DNA of 64,000 bases from Erpobdella octoculata (taxonomy: Eukaryota > Annelida > Clitellata > Hirudinida > Erpobdellidae), in the NCBI GenBank assembly GCA_963978895.1, contig OZ022247.1:13952972-14016971 (forward strand), written 5' to 3'. Positions 42,250 through 54,469 of this stretch are shown here, piece after piece. How positions within the stretch are numbered: position 1 is the stretch's first letter; the number at the start of each line of letters is the position of its first letter. The notes beneath the pieces are model-generated. The model was not told where the DNA came from, made no database searches, and was given only the letters and a program-made list of their open reading frames with translations. The position numbers and the translations under genes were made by a program.

Positions 42250-43570
42250 TCTATATATATAAAAGAACATGTCCTGACTGACTGACTGACTGACTGACAG
42301 ATGACTGACTGATAATCAACGCCGAGCTCAAACGCCTCATCCTAGGAACGTGAAATTTGGAACTTATATTACTTTTATAGCGTAAACATCCGCTAAGAAA
42401 GGATTTTTGAAAACTTTGCTCCTGAGGGGAAAAAACTGGAAAACAAACTTTTTTCTAAAACAATGTATATCTCGAAAACCAAAAATGAGGAGATTTTGAA
42501 ATTTGGTATATAGATTTTTTTGAAAAATAAAAAGATACGTGTTTCACCATTTTTTGAAAATTCGGTTTCCCGGATCTCAAATGTGGGTTGGAAAATTGGG
42601 TTATTTGGTTTTTAAAGTAGCTGCTACTCAAAAACTGTGAATGCTACAGGAGTGAAAATTAGTATTTAGTTTCTACTCCAAAAATAATGAAATACGTGTT
42701 TCAGCATTTTTTGAAAATTTGGTTTCCAGGACTTCAAATGTGGGGTGGAAAATAGGGTTATTTGTTTTTTAAAGTAACTGCTACTCAAAAACTGTAAATA
42801 CCACAGATGTAAAAATTAGTATTTAGTTTCTATTCTAAAAATAAAGATATACGTGTTTTACCATTTTTTTTAAATTTGGTTTTCAGGACCTCAAATGTGG
42901 GGTGGAAAATAAGGTTATTTGGTTTTTAATGTAACTGCTACTCGAAAACAGTAGATGCTACAGGAGTAAAAATTAGTATTTGGTTTCTACTCCAGAAATA
43001 ATGATATACGTGTTTTACCATTTTTTGAAAATTTGGTTTCCAGTTCCAGGACCTCAAATGTGAGGTGGAAAAAAGGTTATTTGATTTTAAAATAACTGCT
43101 ACTCAAAAACTGTAAGTGCTACAGATGTGAAAAATAGTATTTTGAGGTTTTGTGCCGGTTAAAAGTAAATGAGTTCAGTTTATCACCGGACGGACGGGCC
43201 AAGCCGTTATTTTAGGGTCTTCATACGGCCCTGCCCAAACCTTAAATCAAGGTGGGACGGGCCGAGATTTTTAACCAAGTATATAGACATTTTAGTGATT
43301 TTAGGGTGTTCAGGCTAAACGTGAAGTCAAGGTGGGACGGGCCGAAGTTTTTCATCAAGTATATAGAACTTCTAGGCCTGTAAAAACGGGCTGGGCCCAT
43401 ATTAGACGGGACGTGCCGGGCCAGGAATTTCGGTTTTTGAAACGGGTTGGGCCAAGTTGTCGACGGGCCGAGCCGAGACCTAAAAAATTGATCCGTGCAG
43501 TACTCTACTATGTATGCATGGTTCAAATTCTCAAATTTCATGCGAGCGAAGCCGCTACGGGCACTGCTAG
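42250..43570 (+). mobile_element. Non-autonomous Helitron 2, directly abutting copy 1
   Basis: The TC start (TCTATATATATAAAAGAACA) follows the CTAG of copy 1 without a gap. The element ends CACTGCTAG|T. It has about four of the ~165-bp internal repeats, so the pair differ in array length (1605 versus 1321 bp). Head-to-tail arrangement is a known outcome of rolling-circle insertion. Confidence 0.75.
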
Positions 43571-44507
43571 TAATAATAATAAATTAAATAATAATAACAC
43601 ACAGATGAAACGTTTCGCAGATCACCGCAACCAAATCGCCCCGCTTTGGTTTAGCAAGTGCAGAATAGGTTGTACAAGAAACTGTATTACTCTAAAAGTT
43701 TTGGTCTATTTAGTAATTTTTAACATCAAAATGTTTGTGAAATGCAGTAGGAAGTTATGTTTGTTTAGCATTTGTTCAAAGTAAACGGTATCTTGTGTGT
43801 TACCTAGGTCTATAACAATTGGTCAGCGAATAATATATTTAGTTTAGACTGAATAAATTACATGTAAACTATAGGATATTGAAATTTCATTTAATTTTTA
43901 TCATTCGTAAAGGTGTTTAATTTGATTCAGAGGCTTTGAGGTAATTTAACGTGCAACGCAGCACATCCGCGCCGCAGCAAAACACGTAAGCTAATTGCCA
44001 TTACCTTGTTGTTTTATTTTATTTGTATTCTTTAAAAATTAATTGATTTATATACAAACCAATTACTTGAGGTTTTTATAGCAATGGGCAACATGTGATA
44101 TGATGTGAAGGTTCTTGCTATGCCCGGCTCTATTCTATAACTAAGGCGTATTCTATTCCCACAAACTCACTTTTTGGATTCTTTAACAAGGCTGAACTGA
44201 TGTTGCGATTCATGATCTTAAAATCGAAATATCTTTGAGAAAATAAATTGTACGATTAAATGGCTGTTTGCATATTATATTTTTTGTTTAAATTGTCTTT
44301 AAAAATGGATCTTTCTTTTTTTTAATTTTTGTGCTACTGCTTTCCTAGCATTCAACGAAGCTAGAAACAAAGTCAGAAATTCTACATTTCATCTTTGCGA
44401 ACTTAAAACTTAAACAAACACTATTTTTTAAACCTTTCAACATGAGTTTGAGGCTCACATTAAATTATTTAGGCAGTAATAAGGTTGCTCAGCCAAACGC
44501 CTAGTCT
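43571..44507. other. Unassigned AT-rich sequence
   Basis: A short (TAA)n follows the Helitron. No ORF, terminal repeat or exon was recognised. Confidence 0.4.
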
Positions 44508-44696
44508 ATAAATAAAAACAGTCGTCTGTCTGCTTGTTTGTTTGTTTTCTATACAAATTCAAACCGTTTGACCGTGTGAAAGCGGGTGTGTGAGCAAAAA
44601 CGGGAGAGCAAGCGGGAAAAGAAAGGGAGCAGGGGGAGTGAAAAGGCGAGAAAAAATGACAGAAAAACCTCTAAAAACTCCGAGCAACCCCGCTAG
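44508..44696 (+). mobile_element. Short Helitron, 189 bp, G-rich array family
   Basis: It runs from TCTATAAATAAAAACAGTCG to CCGAGCAACCCCGCTAG, followed by T. Inside are GGGAGAGCAAGCGGGAAAAG-type units and the conserved AGAAAAACCTCTAAAAACTC. It is the smallest copy here that keeps both ends, and so defines the family's minimal structure. Confidence 0.7.
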
Positions 44697-45132
44697 TAAT
44701 TTAAAATTTAACCATTTGAGATACTCGCCATTGCCGAGTTCTCTCTCTCTCTCTATCGCACACACTTGCGCGCACAAATTAAGCCTCTCTTTCGCTATTT
44801 CACATTCTTACTTTTTCATTCTCTCTCGTTCACGAACGCACACAAACAAATAACTTTTTCTCTCGGTTCCGTGATCAAACAGAACATGATAAAATAGAAC
44901 AGTGATAAAACGTGTATTTTAATTGCGTATATTTTTATATAAAATGTCCGCGATCAAATTGTTCCCAGTTGTCCGGAAATATTTTAACTCATTATCGCAT
45001 AATGAAAGTTTAATTTGACACTGTAGTTTATAATATTATTTTTCTTTGTTTATAGCTCTTCACTTTTTGCACAAAAGCTGTAGAATTAAATAGGTTTTTA
45101 CACGAACAAATTTTTCTATAACCAGCTTGGTA
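44697..45132. other. Unassigned, with CT/CA-rich stretch at 44735-44850
   Basis: A pyrimidine-rich region of CTCTCTCTCTCTATCG type; otherwise nothing recognised. Confidence 0.35.
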
Positions 45133-45417
45133 CCAAAAATTGGGTGCAGGCCAATTCGTCGCAAAGCCGTTTCGTCGCAGGGTACATTTTCGTCGCGACA
45201 TTGCGACGAAAATTCCCACTTTGCGACGAAACGGCCCAGAATGCGACGAAACGGCCGACCTTTGCGACGAAAAGTCTAACAATTTCGGTGGGCAGTATTC
45301 CGATGTATGGCGAAACAGATGGCCACCCTATTGCCAAAGACCACTAGACCGCCAAATGCAAGGGGAATTCCGCAATCTGCACGAGCCATGTCATTACAAG
45401 AGGTTGAGCACGCTTAC

Positions 45418-45517
45418 TACCGTTTTTTTTTTTTTATGATAGTTTATAGTCCTCTACACTAAGTGTTTTAAGACTGAATTGGCTGTATGTAGGAAGTGTA
45501 TAAGTACTTCCTGTCGT

Positions 45518-45554
<37 letters not shown>

Positions 45555-45807
45555 AGTTTATAGTCCTTTACACCAGGTGTTTTAAGACTAATGGCTGTAT
45601 GTAGGGAGCACTTATGTACTTCCTGTCGTGGATCAGAATTTGATCCTTTTTACTTTTCCCTCCTCCTTTCTCCAGGCTTGGGACTGGCTCGCAATTAGCG
45701 AGGCGGAGTTCCTGTCGTGGATCAAAATTTGTTCCTTTTAACTGTCCCTCCTCCTTTATCCAGGCTTGGGACTGGCTCGCAATTAGCGAGGCGGAGTTCT
45801 TACTACC

Positions 45808-45855
<48 letters not shown>

Positions 45856-46008
45856 AGTTTATAGTCCTTTACACCATGTGTTTTAAGACTGAAATGTCTG
45901 TATGTAGGAAGCAGCTAAGTACTTCCTGTTGTGGATCATAACTTTTCCCTCCTCCTTTCTCCAGGCTTGGGACTGGCTCGCAATTAGCGAGGCGGAGTTT
46001 CTTACTAC
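45418..46008 (-). repeat. Poly(T)-linked SINE-like repeat, three tandem partial copies
   Basis: TATAGTCCTTTACACCA preceded by poly(T) appears near 45435, 45545 and 45855. CCAGGCTTGGGACTGGCTCG and CAATTAGCGAGGCGGAGTT appear near 45675, 45760 and 45965. CTTACTACCG flanks the whole block (about 45412 and about 46003) as a target duplication. On the minus strand each unit reads head, body and A-tail, as a SINE would. Related pieces lie at 49500-49545, 53438-53525 and 57460-57535. Confidence 0.65.
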
Positions 46009-46244
46009 CGTTCAAACTGGGTTGTGTTTATGCCATGTTGCAATACCAGACAAAGGTGTCTGATTAAATGGAAGTCGTTTTGTTATATTCGCCAGAGGAA
46101 TGTGATTTTGTATCGCTACACGATGCTTTGGACGTGTGTCAATCGATCGAAATCTTCGAAAAACAGTGAAAGTAAGTCAATGATTAACTCAGCGTAAGTC
46201 CCTGAACATGTTAATTAATATTATTATTTTCTCAGCGAGCAGAG

Positions 46245-46856
46245 GAAGAGTTATTCAAACTGGCTCCAACTACAAATGCTCACAGTTCCATACCTGCCTA
46301 CCAAACCTATCTATCCCAGAACAGAAAAACATCAGATTATTATCGAAAAAGGCAAAGCTCAACCACACATAGGATCCAAACAAATTGTTATAGAATCCTT
46401 GTTGGAACATAATGCCAAAAATAAAAGTAAGTGCTACTATATTATTAGTGTTTACTGTTCATACTTTTTAATAACAATGTTTTTATTTAGCAATTTATGA
46501 AATACTTTCAAAAAACGTGGCTGAATGGTTCCTATCCAGTGTCTACCTGGTCCTGTTTTGATGTAAAAATAAGGACCAACAACGACCTGGAAGGATGGAA
46601 CAATGGATTAAAGCAAATGGCCAACCACAACACAAGCCTTTATGCTTTGTGTTCAGTCTTAGAAAAGGAGGCACGCACCATAGCTCTAAACGAGCAATTT
46701 GTGAGCTTGTATCAGGTTCAAAGGGCTCAAAGAAGAGTTGCCAAAGAGTTTGAAGAAGAACTCAACAAACTCTATTTTAATTTTTCAACAAAAAAAATTG
46801 ATTCAATTCAGCTGCATAGTCAGCTAACGAACTTGTTAAAATTGAACAATAAATGA
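46245..46856 (+). pseudogene. MULE transposase 3' region with an intron
   Basis: 46245-46429 is an open segment ending AAAAATAAAA, then GTAAGTGC…TTTATTTAG bounds an intron (about 46430-46490). The second exon encodes KYFQKTWLNGSYPVSTWS, KIRTNNDLEGWNNGLKQM and ALCSVLEKEARTIALNEQ, with a stop at 46854-46856. RTNNDLEGW is the conserved MULE motif after the catalytic domain. The DDE region is missing, so the copy cannot transpose alone. Confidence 0.7.
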
Positions 46857-47672
46857 TTATTATTATGATTTTGAGTTATTTGAATTACTAAGTTTTCATT
46901 AAATGGGCTGTTTATTTGGTTTTCTTTTTAATATTCTCAATTTAATTTAAATTATGACTGTACTCTAGAAATTTGAGGCTAATTAGCAACTTATATCGTT
47001 TTAGAATTATAGGGCCGCGTAGCGATAAAAATCACATTCCCCTGGCGAATATAACAAAACGACTTCCATTTAATCAGACACCTTTGTCTGGTATGCAACA
47101 TGGCATAAATACAACCCAGTTGCAACGGTAGGAAGCGTGCAGCAACCTCTTGTAATGACATAGCTCGTGCAGATTGCGGAATTCCCCTTGCATTTGGCGG
47201 TCTAGTGGTCTTTTGCAATAAGGTGGCCAACAGTTTCGCCATACAGCGGAATACTGCCCACCAAAATTGCTAGACTTTTCGTCGCAATGGTCGGCCGTTT
47301 CTTCGCATTCTGGGCCGTTTCGTCGCAAAGTGGGAATTTTCGTCGCAATGTCGCGACGAAAATGTACCCTGCGACGAAACGGCTTTGCGACGAATGGGCT
47401 AGTATCCCCAAAAATTCATATCTGGAAATTCAAGTTTAAACTATAATTAGGTAGGAAGTTTCCCGACCGTGACATTGGCATTTGGCATTAATGTTTTATT
47501 AATGTGTTCACAACATTCGCGTGAGTAAATCTTCATAGGGAGCTATGAGAAAGAAAGAGGGAAGAGAGAGAGAAGAAAAAGAGAAAGAAAGTGAAAGAGG
47601 GGGAAGGAGACGATTAACTGTAATAATATCTACTAAACATTTAGAAGACTCCCGCCACAATATCATCTAGGG

Positions 47673-48526
47673 CAGGGGTGGCCAACCTTTTTGGGAAAGA
47701 GGGCCATTACCATATTTTTGAGACATACGGCGGGCCGCTGGTTTGAAAGGCGAAATTCTCTCTGGATGAGCGTTGTAATTTTCTACAGTGTGCTCTGAAA
47801 CGACCCCCAACTAACAACAAAGCATTTGGATACATGTTATGTAATCGAAAAGTAATATACAATAATAGTTGGTTGAACACACAAGCATCTCAAATAAACA
47901 TGAAATTTTATTCAATTTTGGCTGACTGCTAACTATTTAATTTTGGTAGTGAACTTATTAACGTTAACTATTACAAAAGTAAAGAAACTGTTTATAAAAA
48001 ATCTATATTGCAAAATAGAATTGTTGACACAAAAAACATTGTATTTTAACTGTTCAGGAGCAATTGTCATTCAGTGCAAAACCTGAGCTTGTTTGCCAGA
48101 CGACAGCTCCTCTACATTAGCTTCAAATGCAGTCACTGATAGGCGCAAGATGTCGTGCAAATGATTATCAGTAAGTCTGGCCCTGTGGACTGACTTATTG
48201 CACTCCATTCTGGAAAATGCCTGCTCACATATGTATGTACTGCAAATAAACTCATCATCTTCCATGCATTCTTTCGCAATGCTGGATACTTGGCAGAAGT
48301 TAAAAGCGTGTAAAACTCAATTATGTTCTCTTCCAGAAATTTTTGTTTCATAAAGCTATTGGACTGCAGCTCAACCAACTCCATTTGAAACTCTGCTGGC
48401 ATATATAATTTTTGTATTATTTTTCGATTTTTAAGGAAGTTTTTAAAAGATTTTACTATAAATTTCAAAAATTTAAACAAAGCAGAGCGGGCCGCCAATT
48501 GATAGACCGCGGGTTGGCCACCCCTG
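47673..48526 (-). mobile_element. hAT (Charlie/ZBED-like) deletion derivative, perfect 8-bp TSD
   Basis: The ends are CAGGGGTGGCCAACC and the inverse GGTTGGCCACCCCTG. ATCTAGGG flanks both sides (47665-47672 and 48527-48534). The body keeps the 3' part of a transposase on the minus strand. Its 854-bp length indicates loss of most of the gene. Confidence 0.88.
48075..48498 (-). pseudogene. hAT transposase C-terminal fragment
   Basis: One frame gives PAEFQMELVELQSNSFMKQK and EFYTLLTSAKYPALRKNAWK. After a frame change it gives CSTYICEQAFSRMECNKSVH and RARLTDNHLHDILRLSVT. The STY(I/L)CEQxFSxM…R.RL.D.HL block is the hATC end of Charlie/ZBED-type transposases. The catalytic aspartates are upstream of the retained part. 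It is inactive. Confidence 0.75.
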
Positions 48527-48799
48527 ATCTAGGGGAAAGGAGAGAAAAAAACACAAATAGAAGAAAAAAAGGAAAAGAAAAAGAAGCAAACAAATAATAG
48601 AGAGAGAATTATAGCGAGTTAACCATTAAAAAAAGGAAAGAAAAAAGAGAGACATGCATTTTACTCGGGACAAAGAGAGAACAAGATAGAGAAGGAGAGA
48701 AAAAAAAGAGAGGAACACGAAAACTAAAGTACCATGCGTTTCAATAGGGAGAGAAAGAAAGAGAGAGAGAAAGAAAGCGATATAGCAGAAGAAAGTTTG

Positions 48800-49490
48800 T
48801 TTCTGTGTTAGCGTGTGGGTAAAATTATAACATTTTATGTTTTCGCCTTTTTGACGATCGCCTTTTTTATTGTGCGCTCTTTTTAGTTTCGCTCTTATTA
48901 TCGTGCGCTCTTTTTAGCATTCGCCCTGTTTAGTTTCGCCTTTTTATTTTCGCTCTTGGATAGGATACCATTTCGCAGGAACATTAATTTGGAGTGACCA
49001 ATGGAGTGCTTGACGTAATTTGTCAGCTATCACTAAAATCACTAAATTGTCATATTTTTGTACCTGTTCGTCAGGGGTGGCGATTTTACAGTTAAGTATT
49101 AAGGAAACCATTTTTTTTGCTTTTCGGGGCTTTCCCTCCCTCTCCCTTTCCACCTACTCTCCTGATTTTTAAAAATTTTCGGAGAAACTGGAGAAAGCCT
49201 CTTTTTGTCACACACGTAAAAATGTTTAATGAAAGTTTTTTACAATTGGTTTTTTTCAAATTGTTGGACAAACACTAATTGTATCGTTTTCTCTTGGGGG
49301 AATTACTTATAGGAAATTGGAACGTTTTTATTAACATGGAAAAGTTTAATGTCACTTTTACAAATGTAACAGGAAAGAAGTTGCTTCAAAAACTTAGTCA
49401 GACTTAGTGGAATAACGAGTACCAAGTACTACATCTCTGGTTTTAGCTTATACAAAAGTACGCCAAATAATTTAAAATATCATCATACAA
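48800..49490. repeat. Short-word repeat TTTTCGCCTTTTTATCGTGC (48838-48960), then unassigned sequence
   Basis: 48838-48960 has about seven imperfect units on CGCTCTTTTTAGTTTCGCC. The remaining part is AT-rich with no element boundary. Confidence 0.45.
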
Positions 49491-49499
49491 CTTTTACAG

Positions 49500-50260
49500 C
49501 CTTAAAACACCTAGTGTAAAAGACTATAAACTATTATAAAAAAACAAGTAAAGGAAAAAACGAGTTTTTTTAACACAAACTTTAATTTTAAATACACTTG
49601 ATTTAGAAATACGAAAGATGTTCAATTTAAGTTTTTTTACAAACTTTTATTTAGGTTACAATCTCTGTTTGTGTGTGTGTGTAGCTTTCTCTGTACGCAA
49701 ATCTTGCAAGTAAAATTTAACCAGTTTTTTGACTATCAAGGAAGCTAAAACTTTCAGCATAGCTTTATATTGGATGACAATACATGATTCAATAAGAAAA
49801 AGAAAAGAAAAAAGTTTGTGTTGAAAAACTTGTTTTTACAAACTTTTGAAACTTTTATTTAGGTTACAATCTCTGTTTGTGTGTGGCTTTCTCTGTACAC
49901 AAATCTTAAAAGTAAAATTTAACAAGCTTTTTGACTAGCTAGGAAGCTAAAACTGTTAGCATAGCTTTATATTGGATGACAATACATGATTCAATTGAAA
50001 AAAAAACTTAATTTGAACATCTTTCGTCTTTCTAAATCAAGTGTATTCGAAATCAAAGTTTGTGTTGAAAAACTCGATTTTTCCTATACTTGTTTTTTAA
50101 TTGAATCATGTATTGTTATCCAATATAAAGCTATGCTGACAGTTTCAGCTTCCTAGCTAGTCAAAAAACTTGTTAAATTTTACTTGCAAGACTTGTGTAC
50201 AGAGAAAGCCACACACACAAACAGAGATTGTAACCTAAATAAAAGTTTGTAAAAATCATG
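49500..50260. repeat. Cluster of direct and inverted ~160-bp repeats
   Basis: A unit containing TTTAGGTTACAATCTCTGTT, TCTCTGTACGCAAATCTTGC and ATTGGATGACAATACATGAT occurs at about 49640-49790 and 49845-50000 (direct) and at about 50095-50255 (inverted). A further inverted copy lies in the MITE at 38880-39065. The inverted pair could extrude as a hairpin. No coding frame. Confidence 0.65.
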
Positions 50261-50274
50261 TATGTATGTAGCAT

Positions 50275-50410
50275 CAGACCTAGGAGGGGGGAGGAACTAG
50301 GAAAAGCTACAGAGAACGGATGACCGGGAGCGGGAAAGGAAACGGGAGCGAGAAAGACAAACATTAGAAAAACCTCTAAAAACCCCGAGCAACGCCGGGT
50401 ACCCCGCTAG
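50275..50410 (+). mobile_element. Helitron 3' end with G-rich array
   Basis: GACCGGGAGCGGGAAAGGAA, then AGAAAAACCTCTAAAAACCC and CGAGCAACGCCGGGTACCCC, GCTAG. It ends in CTAG but A follows instead of T. Confidence 0.55.
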
Positions 50411-50609
50411 ATATATTATAAGCAGGCCTGCGGAGCCGAGCCGGAGTCGTTAATTTTTTTCGGAGCCCAAGCCAAAGCCGAAAATATTTGGCGGCTCCGT
50501 CTGTCAAAATTTTTGCTTTTACCATGTTTTTCTTAACTTGCTTTCTTGTCTGTCTGTCTTTCTGTTTCTCCACGACTTATATTTTATATGTATTATATTT
50601 TATTATAAA

Positions 50610-51893
50610 CTAGCGGAGGTACCCGGCGTTTTTAAAGGTTTTTCTAATGCTTGTCTCTCTTGCTCCCGTTTCCTTCCCCGCTCCCGGTCGCTTTCCCGTT
50701 CCTGCTTGCTCTCTCGTTCTCGGTCGGTTTTTCCTCCCGGTCGCTTTCCCGTTCCCGGTCGATTTTTTGCTCCAGACCATTTTTCCGCTCCCAGACGCTT
50801 TCCCGTTTCCGGTTTTTTCCCGCTCCGGGTCGATTTCCCGTTCCGGGTTGCTTTCCCGCTCCCGGTCACTTTTCCTCTTTCGGTCGCTTTTCCGCTCACG
50901 GTTGCTTTCCCATTCCCGGTCGAGTTCCCTTTCCCGCTCGATCTTTCGCTCTCAGTTGGCTTCCCGTTTCCGCTCATTTATGTATGTATATATATATATA
51001 TATAGCCCCGCTCCACTCCGCTCATTTTGAGACGGATTTCAAATTTTTTTCTCTATATTTAATTCCCCTTGACTCTCAAAGTTGTGTGAAAATTTAATTA
51101 CGATCGGATGAATGGTGTAGCAATGCATAAAGGACATACATATTGCCCGGGGTTTTTAGAGGTTTACCTAATGCGTTTCTTTTTCGCTCCCGTTTCCTTC
51201 CCGCTTGCGCTCCCGCTCCAGGTCGTTATCCGTTCCATGTCGCTTTCCCGCTCATTTTTTCGCTCTCAGTTCCCCCCCCTAGATCCGATTCTACATACAT
51301 ACATACATACACACATACATACATAGATACATACACACATACATAGATACATACACACATACATACATACATACATACATACATACATACATACATACAT
51401 ACCTACATAGATACATACACACTCCCGCTCTCGGTCGTTATCCGTTCCCTGTCGCTTTCCCGCTCATTCTTTCGCTCTCAGTTGCCCCCCACCCCCTAGA
51501 TCCGATTCTACATACATACATACATACATACATACATACATACATACATACGTACATATATACATATATACATACCTACATAGATACATACACACACATA
51601 CATACTTTGAATGAGCATTCAGTGCCGAAATATTGTAAAAAACACACACATACATACATACATACATGCATACATAAAAACAGACACAGATACATGCACA
51701 TACACATACATACATACACACATACATACGCACATACATATATATATAGTTCCCGCTCGCTCACCCGCTCATTTTGTGACGGATTTCAAAAAAATTTTCT
51801 CTATATTTGATTCCCCTTGACTCTCAAGGTTGTGTGAAAATTTCATTACGATCGGATGAATGGTGTAGCAATGCATAAAGGACATATGTATAA

Positions 51894-51924
<31 letters not shown>

Positions 51925-52915
51925 TATACATACATTCATTTATATATATATATATATAGTTCCCGCTCGCTCACCCGCTCCGCTCCGCTCATTTTGTGAC
52001 GGATTTCAAATTTTTTACCAATGCTTTTATTAACTCGTCGTCTCTGTTTCTCTGTCTGTTTCAAATCTTGCAATCAATTTTTGAGTCACTTCCTGATGAT
52101 AGATTTTTTTCAAATTTTGCATACATGCTCAAAATAGAAGACAATGCAATATTCAATTATTAGTTTTACAATAAGTCAATTAATTTAGTTAATTTTCTTG
52201 AGGGTTTTATCGAGGGGTTTCTTGAGGATTTTCTTAAGGGTTTTCTTGACCACAAAACGCTAACCGACTGGCAGACTATTTTACCAAGTTAACACGAACC
52301 ACACTCACTGACCGCGATTCTCAAGCGTGTACGAAATTTTCATGAAAATAGTTGAGATATTTAAATTCGATGCTTTTTGATGATATTTTTATTATTATTA
52401 CCAATGCTTTTATTAACTCGTCGTCTCTGTTTCTCTGTCTGTCTGTTTGTTTCTCTGTCTGTCTGTTTGTTTCTCTGTCTGTTTCAAATCTTGCAATCAA
52501 TTTTTGAGTCACTTCCTGATGATAGATTTTTTTCAAATTTTGCATACATGCTCAAAATAGAAGACAATGCAATATTCAATTATTAGTTTTACAATAAGTC
52601 AATTAATTTAGTTAATTTTAATATATTTCGATATAATTAAGATATTTCGACTTTAATATAAAATAAAAGAGTAATATAAAAAAAAATTGATTGCAAAATT
52701 TGTGTTTTAATTACATATAAGAGCATTGGTTTTAAAAATTCGTTTTTAATTTACTTGTTTTCTTTATATTTGATTCCCCTTGACTCTCAAGGTTGTGTGA
52801 AAATTTCTTTACGATCGGATAAATGGTGTAGCAATGCATAAAGGACATGAATATATACATATATACATATAAACATTCATTTTTATATATATAGATAAAC
52901 AGGTAACGGGAAAGC
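50610..52915 (-). mobile_element. Chain of Helitron-derived units (minus orientation) with (CATA)n microsatellites
   Basis: The plus-strand CTAGCGGAGGTACCCGGCGT at 50610 is a reversed Helitron 3' end, and 50640-50985 is a CCCGGTCGCTTTCCCGTT-type array. The 5' module (GATTCCCCTTGACTCTCAAG, ATTACGATCGGATGAATGGT) recurs at about 51060, 51815 and 52785. Partial arrays recur at 51150-51290, 51420-51490, 51750-51770 and 51958-51985. CATACATACATACATACATA tracts fill 51290-51740. The unit edges are blurred, so I describe it as a chain and not as separate elements. Confidence 0.6.
52017..52619 (+). repeat. Direct duplication of a ~180-bp segment
   Basis: ACCAATGCTTTTATTAACTC through GTCAATTAATTTAGTTAATT occurs at 52017-52195 and again at 52400-52618. 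The second copy has an expanded (TGTCTGTTTGTTTCTC)n stretch. Confidence 0.75.
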
Positions 52916-53105
52916 GACCGGCAAAGAGATCGGGATCGGAAAAGCGACTGGGAGCGGAAAAGCAACTGGGAGCGGGAAAGCCACCGGGAGCGAAAAAGTG
53001 ACTGGGAGCGGGAAAGCGACCGGGAACAGGAGAGCAAGCAGGAACGGGAAAGTTACCGGGAGCGGGAGAGCAAGCGGAGAAGGAAACGGGAGCGACACGC
53101 ATTAA
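52890..53105 (+). repeat. G-rich 18-bp Helitron array, plus orientation
   Basis: About ten units of GGGAAAGCGACCGGGAGC type, after a TATATATATAGATAAACAGG start-like stretch. No CTAG terminus; it ends at GAGCGACACGCATTAAAAAA. Confidence 0.55.
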
Positions 53106-54141
53106 AAAAAGAAAAGAATTTTTCTCTGGGCTGTGAGAAATGTCTTGATGGAGGCATGTGTTAATTGTGGACATTCGTATAACAAACAAGCCATAAATTT
53201 TCAACACTTAAAACGTGGGGCGCCATTTATATTAAAAAAAAAGCATTCTATCTAGTTTAAAAAATTGCAGATGGTTAGTTTGAGTAAAAGGCATGCATGA
53301 TGATTCACAGTGTATTATAGTGCGCGATGCATGTTTCAAGTGTGTGCAGCGCCAGCTTCTAGTTTTGAATATTTGTTTGTGCGCGTATTAATTTCATCAT
53401 GTGATGTGGCAAGCCAATATGTTTGAATGTTTTGCGCGGTAGCCAGTCCCAAGCCTGGATAAAGGAGGAGGGACAGTAAAAAGGATCAAACTTTGATCCA
53501 CGACAGGAAGTACTTACACAACTGTTCCTTTGTATCCAGGCCGCAGCAGCAAGCTAACCAACCACATTCTCTGTTACATTCATCAATACTAATTTGGTGG
53601 AATTTTTCTATGACAATAAGGGCAGAATAACTCAGGAAATAATTCATTCACACAACGCATGTTCCACCATGATGTTTTCAGTCAGTGATTATAATTAAAT
53701 TATTAGATATATAAAAATATATATTAACATTAACTGTAAATAAACTTTTTTGCTAATCTAACAAATGATCCTCCTACAAAATTACAAAACAAAAGTTATC
53801 ACAAGCAACCAATGAAATGTACAGAAATTAAACAAATCTTGATAAATTTTCCAGCTTCGATGGAGTAAGTGAGTATTGGTCATCATTATGGTGCTTTTAA
53901 ACTTTTCTGTTCAAAGTAGAGCACTTATTTCAGTACTAAAACTGCTGACAGTTCAATATTAGTATTAAGATTTTTTTTAAAGATCAATATTAGTATTATG
54001 ATTCTTTTAAAGGTCAAAATAAAATGAAACTAACACTTTTGTGTTTCAGACTCTTTTGCTTTCAAGAGAAATTTTTCAAAAAACTCATTGTAATTCTGAT
54101 GGATAAAAAAATTATTGCTTAAGACTTTGCTTTTAAAACTA
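53106..54141. other. Unassigned sequence with a SINE-like fragment (53438-53525)
   Basis: AGCCAGTCCCAAGCCTGGAT through ATCCACGACAGGAAGTACTT matches the SINE-like unit of 45418-46008 in the opposite orientation. The rest has no recognisable content. Confidence 0.45.
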
Positions 54142-54302
54142 CAGTATAATCCCGCTATAACATACTTCAAGGGATTTAAAAAAAAGGGTATGTTATATCC
54201 AGAGTATGAAAATATCAACAAGATACTATGTAAAAACAAATTGCATTATTGTATGTGTGACATCAGTGAGGTAGTAAAAAGTGCCGTAAGTGACCCGTCA
54301 AA

Positions 54303-54362
54303 TGGGCCCCATCCCATACCAAAGAGTCCGACATTACGGCCCCCGACAAAAGGGCCCTTAAT
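54303..54362. repeat. GGGCCC-type repeat
   Basis: AATGGGCCCCATCCCATACC and CGGCCCCCGACAAAAGGGCC. Same word family as 4676-4796. Confidence 0.45.
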
Positions 54363-54469
54363 TTTGTGTTTACATTAAAAAAGCATGTGTGGGCACCTGT
54401 ATTTTTTACAAGAAAAAAAAAAAACGGCAAATTTCTTTTTGCGAACTTTGACAAACCATTCATATATAG

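Larger units (their letters stand above)
45142..47407. mobile_element. MULE (Mutator-like) element with ~400-bp TIRs and 9-bp TSD
   Basis: CCAAAAATT flanks both ends (45133-45141 and 47408-47416), the 9-bp TSD typical of Mutator. The TIRs start GGGTGCAGGCCAATTCGTCG and, inverted, GGATACTAGCCCATTCGTCG. They then share a run of GCGACGAAA-type words over about 400 bp. The left TIR is interrupted by a SINE-like insertion. The interior keeps only the transposase C-terminus, so it is a deletion derivative. Confidence 0.88.
47545..48790. repeat. Purine-rich (GA/GAAA) tract, interrupted by a hAT insertion
   Basis: GAAAGAGGGAAGAGAGAGAG at 47550-47610 and GAGAGAAAGAAAGAGAGAGA at 48530-48785 appear to be parts of one polypurine region split by the element at 47673-48526. 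Confidence 0.6.

Noticed and set aside
50603..51097. Array of near-regular 18-bp repeats resembling a CRISPR
   Set aside because: The genome is eukaryotic, there are no unique spacers of even size, and the array sits between Helitron termini.
51464..51820. Tyr/Val/Cys/Met-rich and His/Thr-rich ORFs
   Set aside because: Translations of (CATA)n tracts.
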